Positions 1-11,454 of a stretch of DNA of 64,000 nucleotides are shown piece after piece. The stretch covers positions 16,180,001-16,244,000 of the forward strand of contig JAVHKY010000013.1 of assembly GCA_035079385.1 (NCBI GenBank), given 5' to 3'. A program made the position numbers and the translations under genes. Positions within the stretch are counted from its first letter, which is position 1. Each line of letters starts with the position of its first letter. Below the pieces are notes generated by a model. It made no database searches, had not been told where the DNA came from, and saw nothing but the letters and a program-made list of their open reading frames with translations. Source of the stretch: Aspidiotus rigidus (lineage: Eukaryota > Arthropoda > Insecta > Hemiptera > Diaspididae).

Positions 1-1650
1 CGAATTAGATGAGAGAGGACTGGTAATGATAATTAATCGATGCAATTGAGCGCTCAGTCATAATACCGTCCGCGAGGCAGGAACACTCGAATTGAGTTTC
101 TCCTCAGCAACGGAATCATTATGGTTTATTGATGATTGTGGTATTGAACGGAGAAGAATAAAAACGTTTAGGAGGAAGAAAAAAAAAAAGAACCCCAGAA
201 GTGTAAAGAAATGTGTGAAAACTTGAAAACCGAGCGAGAGCCGGACGATTTCTCGTGACGCAATTAATTTCGTTTTTCGCTACGACGAATGTACCAAATA
301 ATGGTAGTGTAATAGAGGAAATGCAATTATTTAGATATTTAACTCTTCTTTTTTTTCGTTCTTCTTCCTTCCAAATGAGAAGTTCATCTGTTTTCGAAGA
401 GTCATTCTACGCGGAAATAAATTAGTTAGTAATAGCGTAGGTTAGATGTTGATTGGTGATCTCAGACTGTTCGTGATGTTGATAAGAATCGCGCGCGATG
501 ATTGAAATTGGATTGACTGCGACTGGGAGGCAATCAACGCGAGTTGATGAACAAGTTCTCATCGCTGGTACAACACGTGTTCGGATGGTGCATGGATATT
601 TATCTTTCATTTATATTCACGTGCTTTCGAATGCTTAGAGAATCATTCGAAACATATGGAAATACATAATCACATTTACAAGCAGTATACAAGATGTCTA
701 CATTAGCGACGTTGAATTATCGACAGTGGGACACTTGATGAGCGCATATGGAGATGTTTTCAACTTGAACAGGCATCAGAAGACAAGAGTATGCAAATCC
801 AGCTTGGTTGGTACGGAATAGGCTATTTGCTTTCGAGTTACTTCGACTTTCTCGAGAATCACTTGATCATCTCGGTGTCATGAGAAGCTCGAGAAATGGA
901 ATTCTCTCAAACTTTGAAAAAGTCTAGACGATGGCAAACAATTTCAGCAAAAAACCATTCGACTAAAAAAATTGTCGATTCGAGTTTTACAAGAAAGATT
1001 ATGACGTGTCTCTATTGGAATTCTTCATTCCCTGAATAGGTCGAATTTCATGGAAGGCAAGTATCTTTTCCAATCAAGCCTTTTTTTTAAACATTTGTAG
1101 AATTTTGAGAGTTTTATTCCCGTATTTTTCACTTGAAGCTGTTTCCATTCCGGATTCACAAGAGAACCTTTGGTGTTTAATTGCCTCCTCTGGCTCTAGT
1201 ATGGGTTCAACGTCCTAGCTAGATTACTTTTGGGGAACTTAGCGTCGAGGAGATATCTACAGAACTCTTGGTCTGATGTTGTCAGCCAATTATTTGTGGA
1301 CAGCCCTGGTATACTGTATAATGGAGATTATAGAAGTGCTGTACCTTAGGCTAAAATATTGAAGACGAAAGTAGTACACGTTTCAGAGTAGCAAAAGTCG
1401 AAAGTTGTCCTCCCTCTGGAGTAGGTCAAGGTCACTTATGGCGTTATCAACCAGTGACGTCATATTCGTGATGCTCATTCCAGAATGACCCCTAGGCACA
1501 ACTTCAAGCTTAAGACGTATTCATGTCAGAAAAATAAATTAGTGATTCTTATCATGATATGTCTTTCTCTGGAAATCCATAAGCTAGGTTGTATATTGGG
1601 CTATGTCAGGCATAGTTTAATGGAGGCCGTCAAGCCTAGTTTAGTGAGCT
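1..1650. other. Leading stretch without a recognised gene
   Basis: No open frame here resembles a known protein, and no tandem repeat or transposon end is visible. It lies upstream of the first coding exon of the Wdr47-like gene and could be intergenic sequence or an intron of a longer isoform. I cannot tell which, because nothing upstream of base 1 is visible. Confidence 0.5.
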
Positions 1651-1654
1651 AAGG

Positions 1655-2290
1655 ATGAAGGTCCCAATATAGCGAAGTCGAAATTTTTCGAAGCTCCCGT
1701 GACGCAAGATCCCAGAGTGACTCCCAGTCTTAAGACATATCCATGTCAATTTCAACCTTCGAGCTATACGAAGGACTTGCAAAACTCATGTTAAACGAGG
1801 AGTGTAAGAGACTTGTTTTACGGGAAACGTCATCTATGATGGGAAGGGGACTTGGAAACAATTTCGACCTCTAGGAGTATTATGAGAGCTCAAATTGAAA
1901 AATTTTCCACCTTTTTTCGTATAGAAAACAGTTTCGATTCTCGAGCTATCGGAAAAATTTCAACTTGTGAGGACTCACGATTATCAAGATTTTTTCTAGA
2001 TTTCCCTCCCTCCCATCATATGTGGCATAGAAGTCGAAATTTCTTCAGATCCCTCACTAGGTGTCTACAACAATTGAATGAAGCACTTCGCATGGATCTT
2101 TTGCAGGACTTTTTAGTTTGCCTACGTTGGTATTGGAAATTTCAATCATATTTTTTATAACCGCCATGAGATGAAAATGAAGAACTTGGGCGTTTTTTTA
2201 CAGAAATTTCAGTACTTTTCAGAATTCCCTCATTTCATATACAGCTTAGAAGTCAAAATTTTTCTGAGTTCCCCTAGTGTCCATTTAATA
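1655..2290. repeat. Diverged TCGAAATTTTTC minisatellite copies
   Basis: Several imperfect copies of the core TCGAAATTTTTCNAAGTCCC, or its complement, occur here (for example near 1678, 1850 and 2030), often next to a degenerate ATATGNAGCTCGA segment. The same family forms better-preserved arrays after 57.5 kb. The open frame across 1852-2160 is built from these copies and is not considered a gene. Confidence 0.55.
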
Positions 2291-2525
2291 ATCGATTATT
2301 GAGAAATAATTTTTTCATCATTTTAATATTATTTATATTAATATTGAATTATTATTTTTAATTCTTTATTTTTATTAGTACAAAAATCTATAATATAATG
2401 TGTACAAATTAGTTTTATTTGAGCTATTATTCAATTTTTATCCTAAGAATTATGATATTTTATTAATTTTAATGTTAACATTTTTTATTGTAGTTATATT
2501 TAGAGGGATATATTTATTATGTACC

Positions 2526-2707
<182 letters not shown>

Positions 2708-2749
2708 TGAAACATCTCTTCATAACCTTACTTAGGGAAGAGGTAAAAA

Positions 2750-4400
2750 GTCATTCTTACGTAAGTTTTTTCAAGTTTTATCGCGAGTCAAAATTAGCAA
2801 AATTCATCTTCAAAGCGAACGAAAAAAAAATCAGGAGTTGCCAATTTAAGAATTCACAAAAAAAAAACTTTTTCATCTCTCTCTGAAAGTTTTGGCAAAA
2901 TCTTACGTGAGAAGTGAAGGCGCGGTCAAAAACTCTTAAATAATCCCACATGACAGGAAGGGGGCGGGGGTCAAAATAGGCAAAATCGTCCACCCGTAAT
3001 TATTGAATGACCACCAGCAATGTCCCTTCTCTTGTGTTTCCTTCGTCTTTTCCTTGATCCTCCTGCGCGATTGTCGAGTCTTCATAAAATTTTTCCAAAC
3101 TTCTTCACCTCTCAACTCAAAAAAAAAAGAGTCTTCGAAGTCACTCCCCCATCCTTGTGTGCGTAGTTCAAAAGTCAAAAATATTTCAAAGTTCCTCGCC
3201 TCACCAAGAATGCCTTGAAAGTCGAAAATCTTCTCTCCTATTTTCACTTACGTATGGCTGATTTTGGATAATGGTTGAAAAATTCAAATTTCTTTAGGTC
3301 CTTCTCTCTTCCCTCTTCTCACATATTCACATATGGAACTCAAAATGCAATTTATAGTTTATATTTTTTGCACTGAAAATCTATCCCTCCCATTTATGTA
3401 TACGCCTCACAAGTCCAACTTGCTTGAAGTCGTCTTCCTTCTTTGAGTGTATGAAGCTCGAAAATGACGAATGAAGCTGAAAAAACGAATTCTTTCTCGG
3501 TCCATTTCCTTTTCATATATCCTCAAAAGTCCAATTTCCTCCAAGTCCTCCTCCTTTTTCGGATAAGCAGATCTCAAAAATCAAAAGTTTATCGAATCCC
3601 CTCTCTCTTCAAATATGCACCTCGAAATTCAAATACATTTTCAACTTTTCGTAATATGTAGTTCGAAAGTCAACATTTTTCCAAGTCCCCTGCCTTTCCA
3701 TTCAACTTGAAAGTTGATATTGTGTTAAGCCCTTCTCCTTCATCATACATAGAGTATCGAAGGCTCGAGACCAATTCACCTCAAACTCGACTACACTCTT
3801 TTCTCAACATCTTATTTTTTCTCTGGATATATGAAGCTAGAAAATTGACATTTTTTCTCAGTCCTCGAGTTTCCTCCAAGTGTCATTTTAGCTAAGAAAT
3901 CGACATTTTCCTCAGTCTCCGCCTTCCTAGTAATTATATTCGCCTCAAAAGTCGAAATTTTTCCATTTTCCTTACCTCGTAATTCTATTTAAAAATTGAA
4001 ACTTTCTCAGCACCATGTATATCGTCAGAAGTCGATTTTTTTTCAGGTCTCCTCACTCCTCATATACGATCACATGCTTTTCTCTAGTCGTGTGCGAGAT
4101 TTGGAAATCGAAATTTTTCCAAATCCATTCTCTCCTCATATATGGAGCTTGAAATAAGCTCTCCAAATCTCTTTTTCTCTTCATATGTGTAGCTCTTGAG
4201 CCGAATTTTCTCCAAGTTCCCCCTCGCGTCTGTATCGGGAGTCGAAATTTCTCCAAGTTCTGATCTCATATATCGCTCGAAAAATTTTCTTCAAGTCCCA
4301 CTCTCTTTTTATACATATCTCGAAAATAGGCATTTTTCAAGTCTCTTCTCTTCTTATGCGTATGACTCAAAAGTCGAATTTTTCCCAGCTTAGATTTTTG
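2750..4400. repeat. Decayed minisatellite array (TCGAAA / TTTTTCCAAGTCCC family)
   Basis: About 1.6 kb of irregular 40-60 bp units, each carrying variants of CTCGAAAGTCGAAATTTTT, CCAAGTCCCC and a TATG-containing linker (recognisable near 3180, 3530, 3660, 3950, 4100, 4240 and 4370). Units are strongly diverged in sequence and spacing, as in an old array. No coding function is supported for the short open frames in it. Confidence 0.7.
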
Positions 4401-5090
4401 TACACACCTAATGCGAACGAAACTTGATAATGTACTCGGAACCAAAGTAAGGGCGGGTTTTCCTTTAAAAAAGAAAACGATTTCTGGTACCCAAGATTTT
4501 AAATTTTTCCTTATTTAAAAATTCGAGTTCGCCTCATGGAATTCTCTTCTAGATCCGCCAGTCTCAGCGTGTTCTGCTTTCGTCTAGTCTCTCCTTTCGT
4601 ACATAGTCGGAAACTTTTACACATTGAAATTTACCTAAAATTCCAAAATTGACCACGAACCTTTTCACTTTTTTTCAGACTTTTTTTTTGCTACACGTAG
4701 AAAAAGTATAAGTTTCCGGTCCTGCTTTCGGATTAAAGTGTTTGAAGACTCTCCTCGAAGCTGACCTTGATCTTAACATTTGTGAAAACTTGGGTGTGAA
4801 ACAGGTTTCTCGCGAATCCTATAATTACTGCGCACCGAAATGAACATTATTCAAACTTTTATTTTTTGAACTTATCTATTTCGGGTACGTTCATAACACT
4901 CCTCCAGAGCGTATACGGTTACGTGTATAAACTCAATTACTACTTATTCTATCTTTTCATTTTTGTAAGTCACGAAGTTGATATTTTAAATTTCAAGAAG
5001 CCCGGCGCTCATCTATGGTTAACGTTGCCGTTCGTCATTTACAGAAGCGGCGAACAGCAGCAGGAGTAGTTACGAGTATTTTTTCATTGA
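4401..5090. other. Non-repetitive sequence upstream of the promoter region
   Basis: AT-rich single-copy-looking DNA between the decayed minisatellite and the CpG-richer region before exon 1. No recognisable gene or transposon terminus was seen. Confidence 0.4.
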
Positions 5091-5689
5091 AACTGTTTTC
5101 AATTCGTTCGTTATCGAGCGTTCAGTTTCCTCATTCGAAATTCCAGAAATTTCGTTATTTCATCTGCTCGAACGTCGTATGCGGGCGCGTTGGAAAAATT
5201 ATTCGAAGCCCGGTCGTCTAAAGTCGCTTTTGCTTTCGCGTAGGATTTCGGAGTGGTCGTCTACTTAACCAAATTTATTTCGTATCTCCGTTTCTCTTTT
5301 GGTATCGCGTACTCTTCAAAATCGATTGAAAAGATGTTCCTATACGCAGTATTGAAGAGGCTGCAATGCGATGAATTGCGCGGTGACGCGTGTTCTCCCG
5401 GAGAAAGCATATAATATTATTTATTCCTCGATGCCGCCCCCCTCCTCTTCTGACGTTATAGCAGCGTTACCACCGAACGTAATGTATTAGTATTTTGTTT
5501 TCGGTGGCTGCCTTTTACCGCCGGCTCGTGATTGATAACGATCAGTCTTAGTCGTTGGTTTTCTCGCGTCAGTAGTACGAACGCGTTCGTGTATCCTCCG
5601 TATTTTCTTCGCGGCGCGATCGTCGTGGAATAGTAATTTTTTAATTCGTATTCCGTCTCTCGCATTTATTCGTTTCCGTCTTCCGCACT
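5091..5689 (+). promoter_or_regulatory. Candidate promoter and 5' leader of the Wdr47-like gene
   Basis: Roughly 600 bp before the first ATG are much richer in CG dinucleotides than the surrounding AT-rich DNA. They contain arthropod initiator-like motifs: TCAGTT at 5122 and ATCAGTCTTA at 5541. The frame of the ATG at 5690 is closed upstream by TAA at 5642-5644. Between that stop and the ATG there is no AG, so no splice acceptor can extend the frame. This makes a true first coding exon, and hence a nearby promoter or 5' UTR, the simplest reading. The exact transcription start is inference. Confidence 0.4.
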
Positions 5690-6313
5690 ATGATGACCAC
5701 TCGACCGTGGCCCCCCGTTTGCCAGCAATTGGTCGCACCGACGATATGTAATGACGCCGTGATGTTCGGTGGTGGTCGCCATTACTCGAACGTGTTTTAT
5801 CCACCCCAGCAGCAGCAGCCGATGCGACCGTTGCATAAAGCACGCTACGGTATGGCCGTCGTACGTAAAGAGTGTATGCCTCCACCGCCACCCCCGCCCC
5901 CTCCGCCTTTACCGCCGTCGTCGGCTAATTGCTATTTCTCCGTCGCCCCGTTGTATCGATCGGCTTTTGCGCCGGTTCCGGTCTCCGGTTATCCAGCCGT
6001 GCGCATGCTGTCCAAACACATGATGATGATGGATATGAAACGAAATCGCGATCGAGTACATTTTCGCGCGGAGCCACCGCCGCCGCCACAACTCACACCC
6101 TCGTCCGTGTCGCCCGATAAGTGTACGTGTTCGTGTTTCAAAGCGGTGCGTTCGCGATCTTTGGAGAATCTGTGTCCGTCGGATACGACGACCAGCACGA
6201 GTACCGAGAGAGAAGTGCATTTTCGTCGGCGTAAGAAAACCGCTGGCAAGGAGAATTTTAAACGACGATCTATGGATAATCTGTTGGAAACGGATCGTCC
6301 TTGTCGAAGAAAG
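5690..6313 (+). CDS. Wdr47: Wdr47-like gene, coding exon 1 (proline-rich N-terminus)
   Basis: Encodes residues 1-208 of the reconstructed protein. Start: ATG 5690, with an in-frame stop at 5642-5644 and no possible acceptor between. The donor is AAG|GTTTGT at 6313/6314, phase 0. The segment is low-complexity and probably disordered. It has Gln and Pro runs (about 38-47), a poly-proline block (64-76), an HMMMMD stretch (110-115), a second PPPPP (129-133), a Cys cluster CTCSC (145-149), and two similar basic motifs, RSRSLENL (154-161) and KRRSMDNLL (191-199). No LisH or CTLH domain is present, although known WDR47 proteins carry these at the N-terminus. It is assigned to this gene because frame, phase and strand join it to the WD exons 18 kb downstream. 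No homology of this exon itself is recognised. It could instead belong to another gene, but no other continuation is visible. Confidence 0.72.
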
Positions 6314-6591
6314 GTTTGTTTACGTTCTGTCCAGTATATATGAGTCAGTGATACAAAAATAGTTGAAATAGAGAAGAAACTCGTTGTACCTATTTTGGTG
6401 TTTATGCCGTTAATCTTTTTGAACTTTGATGATGATGTAAGATAACGTGTCGAATGTCTCGTAGGCGAATTTCTCCGTCGCGAAACTCCTTAGATTCTCG
6501 TTTCCGGGAATGCAGTTTGAATGAATTCGATTTTACTTTTTTCCACCTTCTTCCTCTCTATTTACTATCATTATAATTATGCTCGGTGCAG

Positions 6592-6615
6592 GATGATGAT
6601 GACGACTCGTTAGAT
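6592..6615 (+). CDS. Wdr47: Wdr47-like gene, candidate 24-nt microexon
   Basis: Twenty-four bases encode DDDDDSLD (residues 209-216) in phase 0, so inclusion or skipping keeps the frame. The acceptor is GGTGCAG|GAT after a long pyrimidine-rich stretch (6537-6570), and the donor is GAT|GTACGT. Two TGC triplets (6580-6582 and 6587-6589) lie just upstream. That architecture is known for neuronal microexons controlled by the SRRM3/4 or insect Srrm234 eMIC factors. The exon would insert an acidic patch between the disordered N-terminus and the WD propeller. The call rests on splice signals and frame only. It may be a cassette exon, or a chance match. Confidence 0.5.
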
Positions 6616-7370
6616 GTACGTACGTAAATTAAAATATGGGTAGTCATACCGTATATTATTGATGAAAAATGCATCGAGGAGTATGAAATTATGCAGTCAG
6701 TGTGTGCACAAGTACGGAGCCTGTGGCGCGACATTAAATGGTAAACGTGTTTTTGAAGGTACTGCATAGGAGAGTGTACGTACTCGTTTGACACGTTGAT
6801 ATTAATTATGCGCGGTTAAAAATGTCAAAAGCGATTTTAAAAATTACGAGAGTATCACTTACTTCATCATGTGTATGTATGTACGTACGTATCAAATTTT
6901 TATAGGAAACGGGTAGAAGATGAAAATGATAAAGCAGTTTGGCAGCCGGAGAAATCTACATTTCTGCGCGACCAGAATGCGGGTCCTCTTTTGAAGAGCG
7001 AAATGATAAATCAGAATCTGCTTTCGCCTCCGAGAACAACAATTAGCATGGGCTTGTGCGATTTGAACTACATCTGTGCATATTGCGAATTTTTTTTTTT
7101 CCACGGCACTTTTATGGTAGACGTAGTCATCTAAAATCTTGAGCGAATCGAGAGGCTTCTTCGTACGATGGGATATTTATCGTTCATTATGGGGTTCTGC
7201 TTATTATACTACGACCATTCGGTAACAAAAATAATCCTTCTTCTTCCAGACAACGTTTTTCGATTTTCTCTACCTTAACCATGGCAGTGCTTGGCACCCA
7301 TTTTATATTGGATGAGGGACAGCGCGAGACCTATTTTTGTAGTGGATTGAGAAGATATGAGACCTAACGA
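6616..7370. other. First part of the 18-kb intron, with an unexplained open stretch
   Basis: Mostly ordinary intron. From about 6906 to 7080 the + strand stays open with fairly balanced composition (for example KRVEDENDKAVWQPEKSTFL). The possible acceptors before it (AG at 6904-6905, 6915-6916 and 6918-6919) give phases that do not join the phase-0 exons around it, and no strong donor follows. It is left unassigned. Confidence 0.35.
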
Positions 7371-7489
7371 TTTACAATCCGTCAATCAGGAGGAAATACT
7401 CGCTCCTCACTTCGCTCACTCGTCGAGGCGAGCAGGGAATCTTTTTTATAGGTCAATTCTCGATTTTAATTCAGATAATCGACTAGGAT

Positions 7490-8240
7490 CGAATGTTTCG
7501 AGTCTCTTTCATACCTCGATGATTGGAATTTCCCCAAGCCCATCCCTCCTAATGTCTCCAACTCTCTTGATATAGCTTGGAAATTTTCCCAAGTCTTTAG
7601 AGGGTCCTAAGACGAGTTTCTAAATTCGGTTAGAAGGTTCTCGAATAAAAGTACCACCCTCTTCGGAATCAAGTTCTCTCGAGTTCCCTGTTCTAAATAT
7701 CTGGTAGGAATTTTTCGAACTTCTCCTTCCGCCCCCCCCCCCCCCCGCGTGTATATAAATCGCAGGGTGTTTATAGGTGCTGAAAAGTCATGAAAAGTCA
7801 TGAATTTCGAAAATAGGTCCCGAAAGTCTTGTAAAGTAGTGAAATTTCTGAAAAAAATTGTTCGCGAGTCCCCCAGTGTTTCATATGATGGAAATTATAA
7901 TTGAAATTTTCAATATTAATTTAGGCTGACTAAATCGTCCTGCAAAAGGTCCGCTTTATTTTTATTTTTAAATTTTTGTAAACACCCTGGAGATCGAAAT
8001 TCGTAATATTTGCAAGACCCTTAATTAGGTCATAGAGTTCATGTGTATTTTCCGGAAGGTCAATTTTTCAAATGGTTCGCTGGTCGCCATTCTTCCAAGC
8101 CCCGTCCTTCTCTCTTATGAAACTCCATAGTCGACAATTTCGGAATATCCCTTCCCCCCCTCATGTCTATGCATGGCTCAAAAATCCAAATTTTTCAAAA
8201 CCGAATATGTATGTATGTATCGCCCCCCCCCCCCTCTACC
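7490..8240. repeat. Scattered minisatellite copies and two C tracts
   Basis: Degenerate copies of the TCGAAATTTTTCCAAG family (near 7525, 7575, 7710, 8060 and 8185) are interspersed with homopolymer C runs at about 7733-7746 and 8222-8234. Nothing coding is supported. Confidence 0.55.
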
Positions 8241-8249
8241 TCCCTCTTA

Positions 8250-9000
8250 GATGAACCACGTGGACCCCGAATTTATTCGTCATTTCAACTTCGATTTTGA
8301 GTCGATTTACTTCCGTCTAGTTTCGACCGGAAATCAACCAAAAATGACCGAATTTCGACTCAAAATCAAGGTCTCCTTTTCACTATCGACTCACCGTCGA
8401 CGTCGAAATCGAGTCGACTCTCGTCGCGTAGTGTCGAATGAAATTCGATGTTGGTTTTGGATCGATCATACGTAACTGATCTGCAAAATAATTGCAATGC
8501 AACTGGGAAATCAAAGATGAGTCGACATTGCGTCGATTAGACAATTGCTGCCATGGTCGAAGAATATAATTTAGGTTCTCAGTGGTCCTCCTATTATTGT
8601 TGCTACGCATTCTGTCTGCGAGTTGCGAAGTCGCCAACTACAGCGATTTAAGGGGTTCACGGTGAATCCGATTCGGGTCGACGTCAATACGAGGTCGATT
8701 CAAAACCGACCCAACAAAGCAGTCGATTCAAAGACGATAAAAGAATCTGAAGAAATTAACTCCTGATCGATGTTGATTTGAAGTCGATTTGAAGGTGATC
8801 AGTCTACATTACCAGATGACTACAAATCGAGCCAACAAGAGCAGTCGATTTCAGGTTGATCGAGAAGTTCACTCAAACTCGACCTGAAATCGGACGCGGC
8901 CAATGAGTCGAAATTGAGTCGGTATTCGTCTGTCAACCTGATATCGACATCAACACGAGGTTGATTTCAATAATACATCGACGCAATGTCGACTAAGAAT
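8250..9000. repeat. Dispersed block of satellite C (GTCGA-rich)
   Basis: The DNA is dense in GTCGATTT, TCGACCTCAA and related words, with the frequent 'ATTTCGACTCAAAATC' type of segment. It matches in character the well-ordered satellite C array at 48.7-51.6 kb, but is decayed and partly in the opposite orientation. No gene is seen. Confidence 0.6.
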
Positions 9001-9267
9001 TTGAGAGAAGTAAATGTTTGGTCAATATGGCTCATCAGTGGGATTGAAGAAATTCTCCTCCTTTAAGGAAGTCGAGGTGGTTCATTGGACTCTCTTTTTC
9101 CATATTTACAGCTCGATGCTCGGCCTTTTTTGTTCCCACCTCCCACGCCCTCGTGCATATCTAAATATGTCAAGGAGGAAGTTTGTCTGTTTGTTTGTTT
9201 GGGTATCTCAAGAACCATTCGACCAATCGCTGTCAAACTTTCAGGCCTCGTTTAGATCAAAATAATT

Positions 9268-10005
9268 GATGACACCTATAGTAACAAAACCGTTATGGTT
9301 TCTCCAAAAGAGTTTTTCCAATAGTAGTTTTCGGCAAAAAACCGTCAATAGTCCCAGTCTTACTAGCGTATGAAATGTTTTCCAAGTCCCTTGATTAGGT
9401 CAAAGTTATTGCTGACGTGATTTCCAATTGATGACATCATAGTAGCAAAACCGATTTGGCAGTTTCCCAAAAGTAGTTCCGACCAGAAAACTTTCGACAG
9501 TCACGGTTTTATTGGCGTATGAAATGTTTTCCAAGTCCATTGATTAGGTCAAAGTCATTAATAACTTGCCTTTCTATTGAGGACATCATTGATGAAGTGA
9601 TAGTGTCAAAACCGCAATGGTTTTTCCAAAATTAGTCTCATTTGTGACGGTTTTTTCAAGATTAGTCCCATCAATCATCAGTCTTAAATAAACATATAAA
9701 ATGTTCTCTGAGTCTATTGATTAGATCTAAGTCATCGATGACGTCATTAAAGGTGTGATAGCGAATGTTTCTAAGTTTGAGTCAAAATCATTTGTGAAGT
9801 TCCTTTCCAATTGATTACGTTGCTAACGACCCCATTAAAAAAGAATCGTACCTAATTTTTTTCTGTAATGGTTCTGGTCAGAAAACCGTCAGTAGTCTCA
9901 ATCTTACGAGTATGAGCATATAAAATGTTTTCCTGCTCCCTTAATTAGGTATAAGTCATTGATATCATTATAGAAACAGGATTTTATTCGTGCAGAGAAC
10001 GATCA
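9268..10005. repeat. Satellite A, first block
   Basis: Four to five tandem units of roughly 145-220 bp. Each carries TTTTCCAAGTCCCTTGATTA, GTCAAAGTCATTGATGACGT, a 'AACCGT.ATGGTTTTTC' segment and 'CCGTCAGTAGTCCCAGTCTT' in that order (anchor copies near 9389, 9533, 9710 and 9934). The same unit resumes after the hAT insertion at 10195-11454 and again at 14.46 kb, so these blocks were once one array or repeatedly seeded. Confidence 0.85.
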
Positions 10006-10010
10006 ATATT

Positions 10011-10184
10011 CGATGAAAAATTGAGGCTCTGCTCGCACAGTAAACAAAACAGAGATAAACTTTGTGTTAATCTTTGTACCACTCTGAAGAAGACGCCTTC
10101 GTTGCGTCGAAACATAAATAAAAATTGTTTCAAAGTTTATCTTTATTTTGTTTACTGTGCAAGCAGACCTTAATTTTTTATCGA
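10011..10184. mobile_element. Inverted-repeat element with CTGAAGAAG...CGAAAC core
   Basis: The two ends are complementary: CGATGAAAAATTGAGG with CCTTAATTTTTTATCG, then CGCACAGTAAACAAAA with TTTTGTTTACTGTGC, then ATAAACTTTG with CAAAGTTTAT. The arms enclose CTCTGAAGAAGACGCC...GCGTCGAAACA at about 10085-10111. The enclosed core resembles the catalytic strands of a hammerhead ribozyme (CUGANGA, stem II, GAAA) but has one extra base before stem II. It is probably a MITE or a fragment of a retroelement inserted in satellite A. No clear target-site duplication was found. Confidence 0.6.
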
Positions 10185-10194
10185 GCATATAAAA

Positions 10195-11454
10195 CAGTGT
10201 TTTTCACCCGTTGTGCCGCGGTACATCACTGTGCCGCAAGCCCGTCTCAGGTGTGCCGCAAAAGTTTTATCAAAAAAATAAATTAACATGAACTAAAACA
10301 AGAATTGCCATTTTTTTCAGAATTTGACAATTAATTATTGCTATTATTTAACTAAATAAATTAAAAATATTTTAATAATGTAAATAAATATAATATTCAA
10401 TTTCGAATTTAAAAATTTTATAAAATAAAAATAATTTCAACTCTTAGTTGCAAAATAAATTTTTGAAATTCAATTTATTAATTGAAATAAGAAAATAAAT
10501 TTAAATAATTAAATTAATAATTATTATCCTTAAGGATAACAGGATGATTAAATAACATACATATTTTTAATTTGTTACCTCGATGTTGAATTAATAGAAT
10601 TATATTAAAATAATTTATATAATTTAATATGTAATTCTATTTAATTAATTAGGGATACAATCTATTTTAATATTTATTGATGGTAATGTTCAAAAATGAA
10701 TTACATCTTAATTTAAATGGAATATCTCGACAAATTTCTACCATTTTCCCTGATTTTATTCTATTTCGAAATAATTTATCAACAATAAATTATAGAATAA
10801 AAAAATTCTAATAATAATATAATATATTAAAAAAAAATCGATTTAAATATAATTAAATAAAATTTTTTATCAAAAAATAAAACATAAATAAAATTGAAAT
10901 AAATAAAATGAATTGTATATTTTATATTCAATTTAATTGATATAAATTAAATTTATAATTTATTTAATGATGATTATTTTAACTTTTATTATTATCAAAA
11001 TATTGATTATTAATTTTTTTCATATTAATTTATTATTAAAATCTGCACTCACTGTCATGAAAATCAAGAAATTTCTGCGACTTGGCCTGAAAATGCAGAT
11101 TTTATTTCATGTTTCCTGATAAATTTCGAAATTAGAAGAGCCCAGAGGGTTTCCAGTAAATGCAGGAAACATCCAGACACTTTTGTGTACATTGATGGCA
11201 AAATTTTTTTTTACTCCCGGTGGAAGATCTCTTGTTTCCCGGAACTGTAGTATAGAGAAAGAAGCGTGAAGCCTCATATAGCCATCTTGTAGGCCACAAA
11301 TTCTGAAATTAGGAGGAAGAAATCTGTAGAGACATGCAAATGTCAAAACGCACAAAAATGTTCGCTACATTTTAAAGTTCTGGAAATGCTGTGCCGCAGG
11401 AATATCGTCTCATGGGAAAATGTGTCGCGATATAAGAAAGGTTGAGAAACTCTG
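10195..11454. mobile_element. Non-autonomous hAT-type transposon, copy 1
   Basis: The left end CAGTGTTTTTCACCCG and right end GGTTGAGAAACTCTG form the short imperfect terminal inverted repeats typical of hAT (Charlie-like) elements. A perfect 8-bp duplication ATATAAAA flanks it at 10187-10194 and 11455-11462. Length is 1260 bp. The interior is AT-rich with no transposase frame. The block after about 11040 and the first 90 bp match copy 2 at 34604-37840. The insertion lies within satellite A, so it is younger than that array. The open frame on the minus strand at 11107-11355 is shared non-coding sequence. Confidence 0.92.

Noticed and set aside
5769..6249. Opposite-strand and shifted frames overlapping exon 1
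   Set aside because: They are shadows of the GC-rich exon 1. Only the 5690 frame joins the downstream exons in phase.
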